From positions 1 to 49,164 of the forward strand of contig JAPORH010000072.1 in NCBI GenBank assembly GCA_026710325.1: DNA of 49,164 nucleotides, written 5' to 3'. Position numbers and translations under genes: made by a program. This DNA is from Litoreibacter sp. Lineage in GTDB: Bacteria; Pseudomonadota; Alphaproteobacteria; Rhodobacterales; Rhodobacteraceae. Of the stretch, positions 42,057-49,164 are shown piece after piece; the first letter of the stretch is position 1; every line of letters begins with the position of its first letter. The notes beneath the pieces are model-generated. The model worked only from the letters and a program-made list of their open reading frames with translations, was not told the DNA's origin and did no database searches.

Positions 42057-42452
42057 CTATTCTGCAGGCTCGTAAGTCAGCGCCACACCATTGATGCAAT
42101 AGCGCAAGCCCGTGGGCTGCGGCCCGTCCGGGAACACATGGCCCAAATGCCCGCCGCAAGCATTGCAATGGACCTCCGTCCGGCGCATAAACCAGCTATT
42201 GTCAACGCTTTCGCCCACATTCTCTGGGTCGATAGGGGCGTAAAAGCTGGGCCAGCCGGTGCCTGAATCGAATTTGGTTTCCCCCTCAAACACCGGGGTG
42301 CCGCAGCCTTTGCAAAAGTAGGTGCCAGGGCCTTTGGGAAAATTGTCATGGGTGAAGGCGCGCTCGGTGCCGTGTTTCCGCAATACCTTGTATGCCATTG
42401 GCTCCAGCTGCGCGCGCCATTCCTCATCCGTCTTGATTACCTTTTCAACCAT
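42057..42452 (-). CDS. msrB: Peptide-methionine (R)-S-oxide reductase
   Basis: 131-aa MsrB, reducing methionine-R-sulfoxide in proteins. Zinc cysteines are in [10 protein letters not shown] and [10 protein letters not shown]; the fold marker SGTGWPSF is present; the catalytic Cys is in RYCINGVAL at the C-terminus. The start at 42452 follows GGACGGGA; ATG 42467 is possible (5 more residues). No signal peptide from these starts, so cytoplasmic. msrA is not adjacent. Confidence 0.94.
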   Translation of the reverse strand: MVEKVIKTDEEWRAQLEPMAYKVLRKHGTERAFTHDNFPKGPGTYFCKGCGTPVFEGETKFDSGTGWPSFYAPIDPENVGESVDNSWFMRRTEVHCNACGGHLGHVFPDGPQPTGLRYCINGVALTYEPAE

Positions 42453-42578
42453 TCCCGTCCTCGCCATCAGCGCCGTTCCAAAAACTGTCACGCTAGAGTT
42501 GTGTTTCATCCTTAAAAAGATAGTTAGGTTTGAAGGGGGGGCTGTCCAAGCCCTGTTTTCCTCTCGTTGGAGGGCCGC

Positions 42579-43319
42579 ATGGGCAAAATCGATCAGGCTT
42601 TCGTGAAAGGGCGCTACGTGGTACGGTTGTCCCGCATGCCTGCCGACCTGCGCGCGGCGGAAGCCTTGCGGGCTCTTGTGTTTCGCGGCGACGCCTCCCG
42701 GTCAGACCGCGACGTGTTTGACGCAAGATGCCTGCATGCGCTTGTCGAAGACGTTAATTCCGGGGTGTTGGTATGTTGTTTTCGGATTTTGCCCTTGGCG
42801 AGCGGTGCCGCGATTACTGAAAGCTACGCCGCGCAGTCCTATGATGTGACGTCGCTCACGGCTTATCACGGCAAACTCCTTGAGCTTGGCCGCTTTTGTA
42901 TCCACCCCGACTGGCAGGACCCTGATATCTTGCGCGTCGCTTGGGGGGCGCTGACAAACTATGTGGATGCTGAGGAGGTTCAGCTTCTGTTTGGCTGCTC
43001 ATCTTTCAACGGCGTCGATGCGGTCCCTCACGCGGCGTCCTTCGCACATCTTCATTCGGGCCATCTTGGCCCTGATCAATGGCGTCCCGGGAAAAAAGCG
43101 GTGGAAACTATTCCGCTCGCGCAAAAGGTGGATCTGTCTGGACAAAACGGCTCAAACCAACTCCCCCCGCTCTTACGCACCTATCTGATGATGGGCGGGT
43201 GGGTCAGCGATCACGCGGTGGTCGACCGTGATCTGGGCACGCTGCACGTTTTCACGGGGGTGGAGATCGCTTCCATTCCACCGGCCCGCAAAAGGCTGTT
43301 GCGCGCGCTGGCGGCTTGA
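42579..43319 (+). CDS. OlsB/GlsB-like N-acyltransferase (aminolipid synthesis)
   Basis: 246-aa GNAT-like protein of the OlsB group, which adds a 3-hydroxyacyl chain to ornithine (OlsB) or glutamine (GlsB) as the first step of aminolipid synthesis. Signature: [20 protein letters not shown], then [14 protein letters not shown] and the late [26 protein letters not shown] sits 5 nt before ATG 42579. The second-step O-acyltransferase (olsA) is not adjacent, as it would be for a classical olsBA pair, so a GlsB-type role is an option. Substrate not resolvable from sequence. Confidence 0.82.
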   Translation: MGKIDQAFVKGRYVVRLSRMPADLRAAEALRALVFRGDASRSDRDVFDARCLHALVEDVNSGVLVCCFRILPLASGAAITESYAAQSYDVTSLTAYHGKLLELGRFCIHPDWQDPDILRVAWGALTNYVDAEEVQLLFGCSSFNGVDAVPHAASFAHLHSGHLGPDQWRPGKKAVETIPLAQKVDLSGQNGSNQLPPLLRTYLMMGGWVSDHAVVDRDLGTLHVFTGVEIASIPPARKRLLRALAA

Positions 43320-43350
43320 CCTCGCGCGACCTCACGTCTAGCTGGCAGGC

Positions 43351-45168
43351 ATGGCGCGCACACCTCTTTTACAACTCACCGATATTTCCCTGACCTTTGG
43401 CGGCGACCCTGTGTTCGCCGACCTCTCCCTCGTCGTTCAACCCGGCGACCGCGTGGCTTTGGTTGGCCGCAACGGCTCGGGCAAATCGACGCTGATGAAG
43501 GTCATGGGTGGGCTGGTCGAGGCCGATACGGGCGCGCGCATTCTCGCGCCTGGCACAACAACCGGCTACATGCAGCAGGACCCGGATCTGACCGGCTTTG
43601 CCACCCTCGGTGATTTTGCATTGAGCGAGCTGGACCCGAGCGAGGAATATAAAATTCTCAGCGCTGCCGAGGGGTTGAAGCTCAACCTTGATGCCGATGT
43701 GAACGCCGCCTCGGGCGGGGAGCGGCGCCGCGCGGCATTGGCAAAGCTTTTGGGCGAGGCGCCCGAACTGATGCTCTTGGACGAGCCCACCAACCACCTT
43801 GATATCGAGGCGATTGCCTGGCTCGAACATCACCTCAGCACGACCCGCGCCGCCTATATCCTGATCTCCCACGACCGCGCCTTCCTGCGCGCGCTCACCC
43901 GCGCGACGCTGTGGATCGACCGGGGCCAAGTGCGCCGGCAGGAGCAAGGGTTTGACCGGTTCGAGGAATGGCGCGACAAGCTGTGGGAGGAGGAGGACCT
44001 CCAACGCCACAAGCTCAACCGTAAGATCAAGGCTGAAGCCAGATGGGCGGTCGAAGGCATTTCCGCCCGGCGCAAGCGCAATATGGGCCGTGTCCGAGCG
44101 CTGCAGGACCTGCGCGCCGAACGCGCGAGCCAGATCAAACGCCAAGGCACGGCGGCGATGGAGCTGGCGGCGGGGCCAAAATCGGGGCGGCAGGTCTTCA
44201 TCGTTGATGGCGTTTCCAAAGCCTATGATGGTAAGCAGATCGTCAAAGACTTCGCGCTCAAGGTGAACCGGGGCGACCGCATCGCGCTTGTGGGGCCCAA
44301 TGGCGCAGGCAAGACGACGCTTCTCAAACTGATGACGGGTGAGGTCGAACCAGACGCCGGGACCGTCAAAACCGGTACCAATCTGGAAATGGCTGTGTTC
44401 GACCAAAACCGCGCCGCCCTGAACCCCGAGGACACGCTTTGGGGCGCGCTGACCGAGGATTCGGCCACCCGCGTGCGCGGCATGGGCGATCATATCAACG
44501 TGCGCGGCACGCCCAAGCACGTGGTGGGCTACCTGAAGGACTTCCTGTTCGACGAAGCGCAGGCCCGCGCGCAGATCAAATCGCTTTCGGGTGGTGAAAA
44601 GGCGCGTCTGCTGCTGGCCCGCATCATGGCGCGTGAGAGCAATCTGCTGATCCTGGACGAGCCGACCAACGATTTGGACATCGAGACCCTGGACCTGCTG
44701 CAGGAGCTGATTTCTGATTACGATGGCACGGTGATCCTTGTCAGCCATGACCGGGATTTTCTGGACCGCGTGGCCTCCACGACCATCGCGTTGAAAGACG
44801 GCAAGGCCACGGTCTATGCAGGTGGCTGGACGGACTACAAAACCCAAGCGGCAGAGGCGGGGGAGGACACGGTCCTCTCCGACAAGCCCGTCAAATCGCG
44901 CCGCGAAAAGGGGCGGGAGGCGGCGGAGGCCAAGAAGGACGAGGGGCTGTCCTTCACCGAAAAGCACCGTTTGGAAGCGCTGCCTGCGGAGATGGAACGG
45001 CTGGAGGCGGAGATCGCGAAGCTGACTGAGTTTCTGTCAGACCCCGACCTTTTCACCAAGGAACCCACGAAATTCGCGAAAGCCAGCGACGCGCTGGTCG
45101 AACGCAACACCGCCCTGCAAGAGGCGGAGGAAGAATGGCTGATGTTGGAGGAGAAAGCCAATGCCTGA
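43351..45168 (+). CDS. uup: ABC-F family ATPase, Uup type
   Basis: 605-aa soluble protein with two ABC ATPase domains. Walker A: GRNGSGKS (39-46) and GPNGAGKT (315-322); signatures ASGGERRR and LSGGEKAR; Walker B MLLDEPTNHLD and LILDEPTNDLD. The C-terminus is a charged coiled coil (KLTEFLSDPDLF in it), typical of Uup. Uup proteins act on ribosomes and affect replication intermediates. The coiled-coil tail argues against a resistance-type ABC-F. It overlaps the next gene by 8 nt. Confidence 0.92.
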   Translation: MARTPLLQLTDISLTFGGDPVFADLSLVVQPGDRVALVGRNGSGKSTLMKVMGGLVEADTGARILAPGTTTGYMQQDPDLTGFATLGDFALSELDPSEEYKILSAAEGLKLNLDADVNAASGGERRRAALAKLLGEAPELMLLDEPTNHLDIEAIAWLEHHLSTTRAAYILISHDRAFLRALTRATLWIDRGQVRRQEQGFDRFEEWRDKLWEEEDLQRHKLNRKIKAEARWAVEGISARRKRNMGRVRALQDLRAERASQIKRQGTAAMELAAGPKSGRQVFIVDGVSKAYDGKQIVKDFALKVNRGDRIALVGPNGAGKTTLLKLMTGEVEPDAGTVKTGTNLEMAVFDQNRAALNPEDTLWGALTEDSATRVRGMGDHINVRGTPKHVVGYLKDFLFDEAQARAQIKSLSGGEKARLLLARIMARESNLLILDEPTNDLDIETLDLLQELISDYDGTVILVSHDRDFLDRVASTTIALKDGKATVYAGGWTDYKTQAAEAGEDTVLSDKPVKSRREKGREAAEAKKDEGLSFTEKHRLEALPAEMERLEAEIAKLTEFLSDPDLFTKEPTKFAKASDALVERNTALQEAEEEWLMLEEKANA

Positions 45169-46138
45169 GGTCACGCTGGATCAGATCGAAGAGCTGTCTT
45201 TCAATGCTTTGACGAAACACGGCGCCGCCGACTGGGTCGCGCGCGAAGTTGCAAAAGCCATACGCCGGGCGGAGCAGACTGGCAACATCATCTGTGGTCT
45301 CTACTATCTGGAAAGCTACTGCACGCAGCTGGCCTCGGGCCGGGTCAATGGCACCATCGAGCCTGCAATTTCCCGCCCGCGCCCCGGCGCAGTTCTGGCG
45401 GATGCGAAGTTCGGCTTTGCGCAACCTGCCTTTGCACGTGGGTTTGACACCGCCTGTAACGCGGCGCGAGAGAACGGCACGATCTCCTATGCGGTCGCGC
45501 ATTCGCATACTTGCACTTCGCTCGGGTTCTTCACCGAGCAATTCGCGAATGAAGGCTTAATCGCCATTGGGATGACCAATGCCTCGCCTGTGGTGGCACC
45601 CCCGGGCGGCAATCAGAAAACCATCGGCACCAACCCGTTCGCCATGTCTGTGCCGGGCAAGGACGGGGGCGTTGCGATGCATTTCGACTTCTCCACTTCT
45701 GCCGTCGCTTTGGGCAAGATCACGATGGCGAAAGCGGCAGGCGAGAGCATCCCGCTCGGCTGGGCCGTGGATGCAAAGGGTAAGCCGACGACAGACCCGG
45801 AGGCCGCTTTGGGCGGCGCGCTCGTCTCTGCAGGGGGCTATAAGGGCTGGGGCCTCGGCCTGATGGTCGAGCTTCTGGCCGCAGGCATGACCGGCTCGGT
45901 CAACTCACTCGACGTGGGTGGGTTAAAACTGCCCGATGGCCCGCCGCATGGGCTGGGGCAGTTTTACCTAGTGATGGACCCCGCCACCTTTTCCGACGCG
46001 TTTTTCGACCGTTTCGCGCGGGTTGCGGAGGCCGTTGACGCGCAAGAGGGGGCACGGGTTCCCGGTGCTACGCGGCGTGAGATGGATCTGGTCGCCGTTC
46101 CCGATGCGCTGTGGGAGACTCTGACGGAGCTGACCTAA
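45161..46138 (+). CDS. Ldh-family NAD(P)-dependent oxidoreductase (malate/L-sulfolactate/ureidoglycolate type)
   Basis: 325-aa member of the malate/L-lactate dehydrogenase-2 family. Typical blocks: FNALTKHGAADWVAREVAKA, AVAHSHTCTSLGFFTEQFAN, VVAPPGGNQKTIGTNPFAM and GGYKGWGLGLMVELLAAGMT. Members reduce 2-oxoacids or imines (malate, sulfolactate, ureidoglycolate, piperideine-2-carboxylate) with NAD(P)H. Substrate is not evident. ATG lies inside the uup end, so expression is coupled; it is convergent with the DMT gene (4-nt overlap). Confidence 0.86.
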   Translation: MPEVTLDQIEELSFNALTKHGAADWVAREVAKAIRRAEQTGNIICGLYYLESYCTQLASGRVNGTIEPAISRPRPGAVLADAKFGFAQPAFARGFDTACNAARENGTISYAVAHSHTCTSLGFFTEQFANEGLIAIGMTNASPVVAPPGGNQKTIGTNPFAMSVPGKDGGVAMHFDFSTSAVALGKITMAKAAGESIPLGWAVDAKGKPTTDPEAALGGALVSAGGYKGWGLGLMVELLAAGMTGSVNSLDVGGLKLPDGPPHGLGQFYLVMDPATFSDAFFDRFARVAEAVDAQEGARVPGATRREMDLVAVPDALWETLTELT

Positions 46139-46581
46139 CGCCCCGCCACCTGCGTCAGAAACACACCCAAGCCCATCACGCCGATGCCCGCCGCGCGCAT
46201 CGCGGTCAATGGCGTTTGCGCAGCACCGAACAGCGCGAAATGGTCGATCGCGGCGGCCGAGATCAGCTGTCCGATCAGCACGAAAAACACCGCATTGCCG
46301 ACACCAAAATGCGGCGCGATATAGGTGATTGAGAGCACGTAGAAGGCAATCAGACTGCCCGCGAGAAGCAGGTGCTTCGGTGCGCTGGCCACTTTTGCAA
46401 TCGCCTGAGGCCCGGTGAAGATCGCCACCGCGAGCGCGGTCAAAAACGCGACTACGAAAAGCACCACCGAGGCCGCGGCAGGGGCCGAGATCGCCCGCCC
46501 CAAAGCCGCGTTCAGAGCGGCCAGAACAGGGATGCCGATGCCCGCCAGCATCATGATGAACGCGTAGGATGTATTGGACAT
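46135..46581 (-). CDS. Small DMT-type transporter (YdcZ/DUF606)
   Basis: 148-aa inner-membrane protein with about four or five helices: AFIMMLAGIGIPVLAALNAA, VVLFVVAFLTALAVAIFTGP, and GIGVMGLGVFLTQVAGR. It matches the DUF606/YdcZ family, half-size members of the drug/metabolite transporter superfamily that probably work as dimers. It keeps the GAIQPLNAxLG-like GIGIPVLAALNAALGRAI. Substrate unknown. Monocistronic on the minus strand. Confidence 0.86.
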   Translation of the reverse strand: MSNTSYAFIMMLAGIGIPVLAALNAALGRAISAPAAASVVLFVVAFLTALAVAIFTGPQAIAKVASAPKHLLLAGSLIAFYVLSITYIAPHFGVGNAVFFVLIGQLISAAAIDHFALFGAAQTPLTAMRAAGIGVMGLGVFLTQVAGR

Positions 46582-46667
46582 GGGGGCTCGCCTTGGCTTG
46601 GAATTGCGTTGCGATCATGCGGCAATTCTCTATCTGTAGCCAGAGCGCGTAAGGAAAAGGACCGCAG

Positions 46668-47471
46668 ATGATCGACTGGACCGATGCTTTCGACAATTCC
46701 AGCTATGTGCAGGGCTCGGACCGACTGCCAGATCTCTGGGCGAAGGAGGCGGCCAGCTTCCGCTCCGGGCTCGGCCAGCGCGCGCAAGTTGGTTTGGCCT
46801 ATGGGGCCTATCCGCGCGAATGGCTCGATCTGTTTTTGCCCGAAGGCGCGGCCAAGGGCACGGTCGTGTTTGTGCATGGCGGCTACTGGCACAAGCTCGA
46901 CCGCAGCTATTTTTCCCATTTTGCCGCCGGGCCACTCGCCAAAGGTTGGGCAGTGGCGATGCCCAGCTACCCGTTGGCGCCGGAGGCCAGCATCAGCGCG
47001 ATCACCACCTCGATCAGCCGCGCGGTGCGCTTTGTCGCAAAGGCGCAAGAAGGGCCGCTGCGGCTGATTGGGCATTCTGCAGGCGGGCATTTGGTGTCGC
47101 GCATGGCTTGCGCGGAGGTGCTGCCGGACGATGTGACCGAGAGGATCGCACGCGTCGTCTCCGTCAGCGGGCTTCACATGCTGGAGCCCATCACATTGTC
47201 GGCGATGAATGACACGCTTGGCATGAGCGAGGAGGAGGCGCGCGAGGAAAGCCCGGCCTTGGCCGAGCCGCTGACCGATGTGCCAGTCACTGTCTGGGTC
47301 GGCGCGGAGGAACGGCCCGAGCTGATCCGCCAGACCCGTTTGCTGGCAGAAGCCTGGACCCTCGAAGGCGCCGATATGTCTTCGCATTACGAACGCGGCC
47401 GCAACCATTTTGACGTGATCGACGGGCTTCGTCTCCCCGACAGTAACCTGACCAAGGAGTTGCTCAGATGA
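46668..47471 (+). CDS. Kynurenine formamidase-type alpha/beta hydrolase
   Basis: 267-aa serine hydrolase of the arylformamidase group, hydrolysing N-formylkynurenine to kynurenine and formate. Oxyanion motif FVHGGYWHKLDRSYF (HGGYWH at 70-75), nucleophile elbow LIGHSAGGHL with Ser137, catalytic His likely in RGRNHFDVIDGL. This is the alpha/beta-hydrolase type, not the KynB cyclase type. It overlaps kynU by 4 nt, which supports the assignment strongly. No tryptophan dioxygenase is in the window; it may lie beyond the insertion sequence or elsewhere. Confidence 0.88.
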   Translation: MIDWTDAFDNSSYVQGSDRLPDLWAKEAASFRSGLGQRAQVGLAYGAYPREWLDLFLPEGAAKGTVVFVHGGYWHKLDRSYFSHFAAGPLAKGWAVAMPSYPLAPEASISAITTSISRAVRFVAKAQEGPLRLIGHSAGGHLVSRMACAEVLPDDVTERIARVVSVSGLHMLEPITLSAMNDTLGMSEEEAREESPALAEPLTDVPVTVWVGAEERPELIRQTRLLAEAWTLEGADMSSHYERGRNHFDVIDGLRLPDSNLTKELLR

Positions 47472-48655
47472 GCCTGCCACGCAAAGAGCTGTTCGACCTG
47501 CCCGAGGGCGTGATCTATCTCGACGGCAATTCCCTTGGCCCGATGCCTAAATGCGTGCCCGCGCGACTGGCAGAGGTGGCAGAGCAGGAATGGGCGGGGG
47601 AGCTGATCAAAGGCTGGAACAGCTGCGATTGGATGGGCCAGCCTGCGCGGGTGGGTGACAGGGTCGCAGGGTTTATCGGGGCGCCCAAGGGCTCGGTCAC
47701 CATGGGCGACACGCTGTCGATCAAGGTGTTCCAGGCGCTCAGCGCGGCGCTGGAGATGCGGCCGGAACGAAAAGTGATCCTGTCCGATACCGGCAATTTC
47801 CCGACTGATCTTTACATGGCCGAAGGGCTGATTGCCTTGAAAGATGCGGGGTATGAGCTGCGGCTTGTTGAACCCGAGAAAGTGGCGGAGGCGATTGACG
47901 AAAGTGTCGCCGCAGTGATGCTGACAGAGGTCGATTACCGCACGGGGCGCAAGCATGACATGGTGGCATTGACCGAGGCGATCCATGCGGCGGGCGCTGT
48001 CTCGATCTGGGATTTGGCCCATAGCGCGGGCGCGGTGGAGGTCGATCTGGAAGCTGCCGGCTGCGAGTTCGCGGTCGGCTGCACCTATAAATACCTCAAT
48101 GGCGGCCCCGGCGCGCCGGCCTTCATCTATGTGCGGCCCGATTTGATCGATACGGTGCAACCAGCGCTTTCGGGTTGGCTCGGGCACCGTGCGCCCTTCG
48201 CGTTTGAGCTGGGCTATGCCCCGGGAGACGGGATCGAGCGGATGCGTATCGGCACGCCTCCTGTGTTGCAGCTGAGCGCCTTGGAAGCTGCTTTGTCGGT
48301 TTGGGAGGGCGTGTCGATGTCTGAGGTGCGCGCGGCCTCGATCAGTTTGAGCGAAACGTTCATCAGGGAGGTCGAGGCGCGCTGCCCTGAGTTGACGCTG
48401 ATCAGCCCCCGCGATGCATTGCAGCGCGGCAGCCAAGTCTCCTTCGCCTTCGAGCACGGCTACGCCGCCATGCAAGCCCTCATCGCCCGCGGCGTCATCG
48501 GCGACTTCCGCGCCCCAAACGTCATGCGCTTCGGGTTTACGCCGCTGTTTTTGGAAGAGAGGGATGTTCTGGCTGCCGTCGATATTCTGGAGGAAATCCT
48601 GAGCACCCGTGCCTGGGATCAGCCGGAATTTATGACGAGGAGCCGGGTAACCTGA
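47468..48655 (+). CDS. kynU: Kynureninase
   Basis: 395-aa PLP-dependent aminotransferase-fold enzyme cleaving kynurenine to anthranilate and alanine. IYLDGNSLGPMPK (16-28) is the family start motif; WDLAHSAGAVEVDL holds the PLP-pyridine Asp182; the Schiff-base lysine is Lys208 in GCTYKYLNGGPGAP. Full length. Coupled to the formamidase, so tryptophan is degraded via kynurenine to anthranilate. A 12-nt gap separates its stop from the fragment on the minus strand. Confidence 0.95.
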   Translation: MSLPRKELFDLPEGVIYLDGNSLGPMPKCVPARLAEVAEQEWAGELIKGWNSCDWMGQPARVGDRVAGFIGAPKGSVTMGDTLSIKVFQALSAALEMRPERKVILSDTGNFPTDLYMAEGLIALKDAGYELRLVEPEKVAEAIDESVAAVMLTEVDYRTGRKHDMVALTEAIHAAGAVSIWDLAHSAGAVEVDLEAAGCEFAVGCTYKYLNGGPGAPAFIYVRPDLIDTVQPALSGWLGHRAPFAFELGYAPGDGIERMRIGTPPVLQLSALEAALSVWEGVSMSEVRAASISLSETFIREVEARCPELTLISPRDALQRGSQVSFAFEHGYAAMQALIARGVIGDFRAPNVMRFGFTPLFLEERDVLAAVDILEEILSTRAWDQPEFMTRSRVT

Positions 48656-48666
48656 TCGTTTTCGCG

Positions 48667-48899
48667 TCAGTTTCTTTCTTCTTCCACCAGCCATGGGTTG
48701 AACCACCCAAATCCCAGAGAGGGAAGCTCTGTGTAGATTGTGGTAGATGTTTTCGGTTCACGGCTTGCCCCGACAACTAAGCTCGCAGCGAAACGCCCGA
48801 ACGCGGTACGCGGCAGGTAACGAGCACTAACGTAGAAGCCGCTAATTGCGCCATCAGGTTGTTTTTTGAGGGACAAATTAAACTCTGCCTGTCGCCCTA
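48667..48899 (-). pseudogene. C-terminal fragment of a gene cut by the insertion sequence
   Basis: The minus-strand frame ending at 48667 encodes about 76 residues before running into the insertion-sequence end (SGFYVSARYLPRTAFGRFAA, ASLVVGASREPKTSTT, LGFGWFNPWLVEEERN). GC is visibly lower than in neighbours. It reads as the 3' end of a host gene whose 5' part lies beyond the element; the apparent ATG at 48993 is inside the insertion sequence. No family recognised; a chance open frame is possible. Confidence 0.4.
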
Positions 48900-49164
48900 G
48901 GTAAGGGTGGTGTCGCGAATTTGGTGGAAATTTGAAGTTGGCGTAATCTCCGGGTGAACAAAAACACCCAAACCTGGCGGTAGAAGCCGCCATAGGAGAT
49001 CACACCATGACAAAGACTACAGCAACATCTGCCGTTTCGCTCCTCTCGCATGAGGAGGGCTACGATCCGATTGAGGATCGTCTTCGCGCGAACATCCGCG
49101 CCACGATCGAAGCGGTTTTTGAAGAAGAGCTTGAGGGTGTTCTCGGCCGCTGTCGCTACGGACG
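48900..49164 (+). mobile_element. IS256-family insertion sequence, left end only
   Basis: The element begins near 48900 (GTAAGGGTGGTGTCGCGAAT...), has a non-coding leader of about 107 nt with a short CGGGTG/CACCC pairing and a GGCGG-TAGAAG-CCGCC hairpin, then the transposase gene. The right end and target duplication are outside the window, so the exact left boundary is approximate. Confidence 0.75.
49007..49164 (+). CDS. IS256-family (mutator type) transposase, partial: N-terminus only
   Basis: 53 residues are visible, cut by the window edge. LLSHEEGYDPIEDRLRANIR followed by ATIEAVFEEELEGVLGRCRY matches the N-terminus of IS256-type DDE transposases, which normally continue with a YGR...GYRHGHR stretch. 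The start at 49007 is supported by AGGAG 8 nt upstream. The DDE catalytic residues lie outside. In relatives the LGR-x-RYGR position is usually Leu; here it is Cys. Confidence 0.88.
   Translation, partial: MTKTTATSAVSLLSHEEGYDPIEDRLRANIRATIEAVFEEELEGVLGRCRYG

Noticed and set aside
43369-44967. 532-codon open frame antisense to the ABC-F gene (similar cases at 13411-14682 and 47387-48706)
   Set aside because: Same reason: mirror of third-position GC bias, no ribosome site, no recognisable domain.
43351-45168. ABC-F antibiotic-resistance protein
   Set aside because: The C-terminal coiled coil and motif pattern match Uup housekeeping proteins rather than resistance-type ABC-F.
1-49164. CRISPR array, prophage, restriction or other defence island
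   Set aside because: No regularly spaced direct repeats, phage structural genes, methylase-nuclease pairs or known defence families were seen; the only mobile element is the partial insertion sequence at the right edge.

Overview
The window looks like a chromosomal segment of a marine Roseobacter-group alphaproteobacterium (Rhodobacteraceae). It is GC-rich and densely coding. Its gene orders are ones I associate with that family: argS-SPOR-nagZ-scpA-scpB; yceD/rpmF-plsX-fabH-ihfA-merR; a DksA that keeps only one of the four zinc-finger cysteines; and DUF2927- and DUF6778-type lipoproteins. It starts exactly at a HindIII site (AAGCTT). The first ~60 bases read like an error-prone clone end, so this may be one end of a cloned environmental insert.

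Layout. 1-2989: start of an aminopeptidase N gene (minus), then a photolyase/cryptochrome gene joined to a DUF2256 zinc-ribbon microprotein. 3031-6627: malate synthase G, a GlcG-like protein and a class-I glutaminase-fold hydrolase. 6624-12448: a six-gene minus-strand run. An MBL-fold exonuclease, an HSL-type esterase and an ATP-dependent DNA ligase are joined by 4-nt overlaps; an alpha/beta hydrolase, an amidohydrolase and an SCP2-like protein follow. 12449-16917: small and accessory genes (a 51-aa protein, a DUF6778-like lipoprotein, RlmI, a PIN protein, an M48 protease, and a secreted 96-aa protein with three copies of one motif). 16916-20958: a tightly packed minus operon MoxR - GNAT - DUF2927 lipoprotein - two-TM microprotein - VWA. 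21158-24552: dksA, a LysE exporter, xthA, a Rossmann-like protein, a nonsense-interrupted lipoprotein gene and erpA.

24626-31487: dgt, argS, a SPOR protein, nagZ, scpA, scpB and a 65-aa protein. 31579-36791 (minus): dCTP deaminase, tRNA-Pro(GGG), a MerR regulator with a long acidic tail, ihfA, fabH, plsX and rpmF. 36966-40694: a GGDEF-EAL sensor and a tail-anchored Ser/Thr kinase sit between rpmF and its usual partner yceD. 41520-48655: a BamE-like lipoprotein, msrB, an OlsB/GlsB-like acyltransferase, an ABC-F ATPase, an Ldh-type dehydrogenase, a small DMT exporter, and a kynurenine formamidase-kynureninase pair. 48667-49164: a gene fragment cut by an IS256-type insertion sequence that runs off the window.

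The most striking non-coding feature is a dispersed repeat of about 50 bp present in five copies. Each lies 27-43 nt after a stop codon, in the orientation of the gene it follows, with GC-rich hairpin potential and a conserved tail ATATTTTTGAARCAATGAAG. No CRISPR array, rRNA operon, prophage or classical defence island is visible. The best candidates for under-described biology are the MoxR/DUF2927/VWA operon, the esterase embedded in the ligase-exonuclease pair, the kinase plus c-di-GMP insertion in the fatty-acid/ribosome cluster, and the repeat family.
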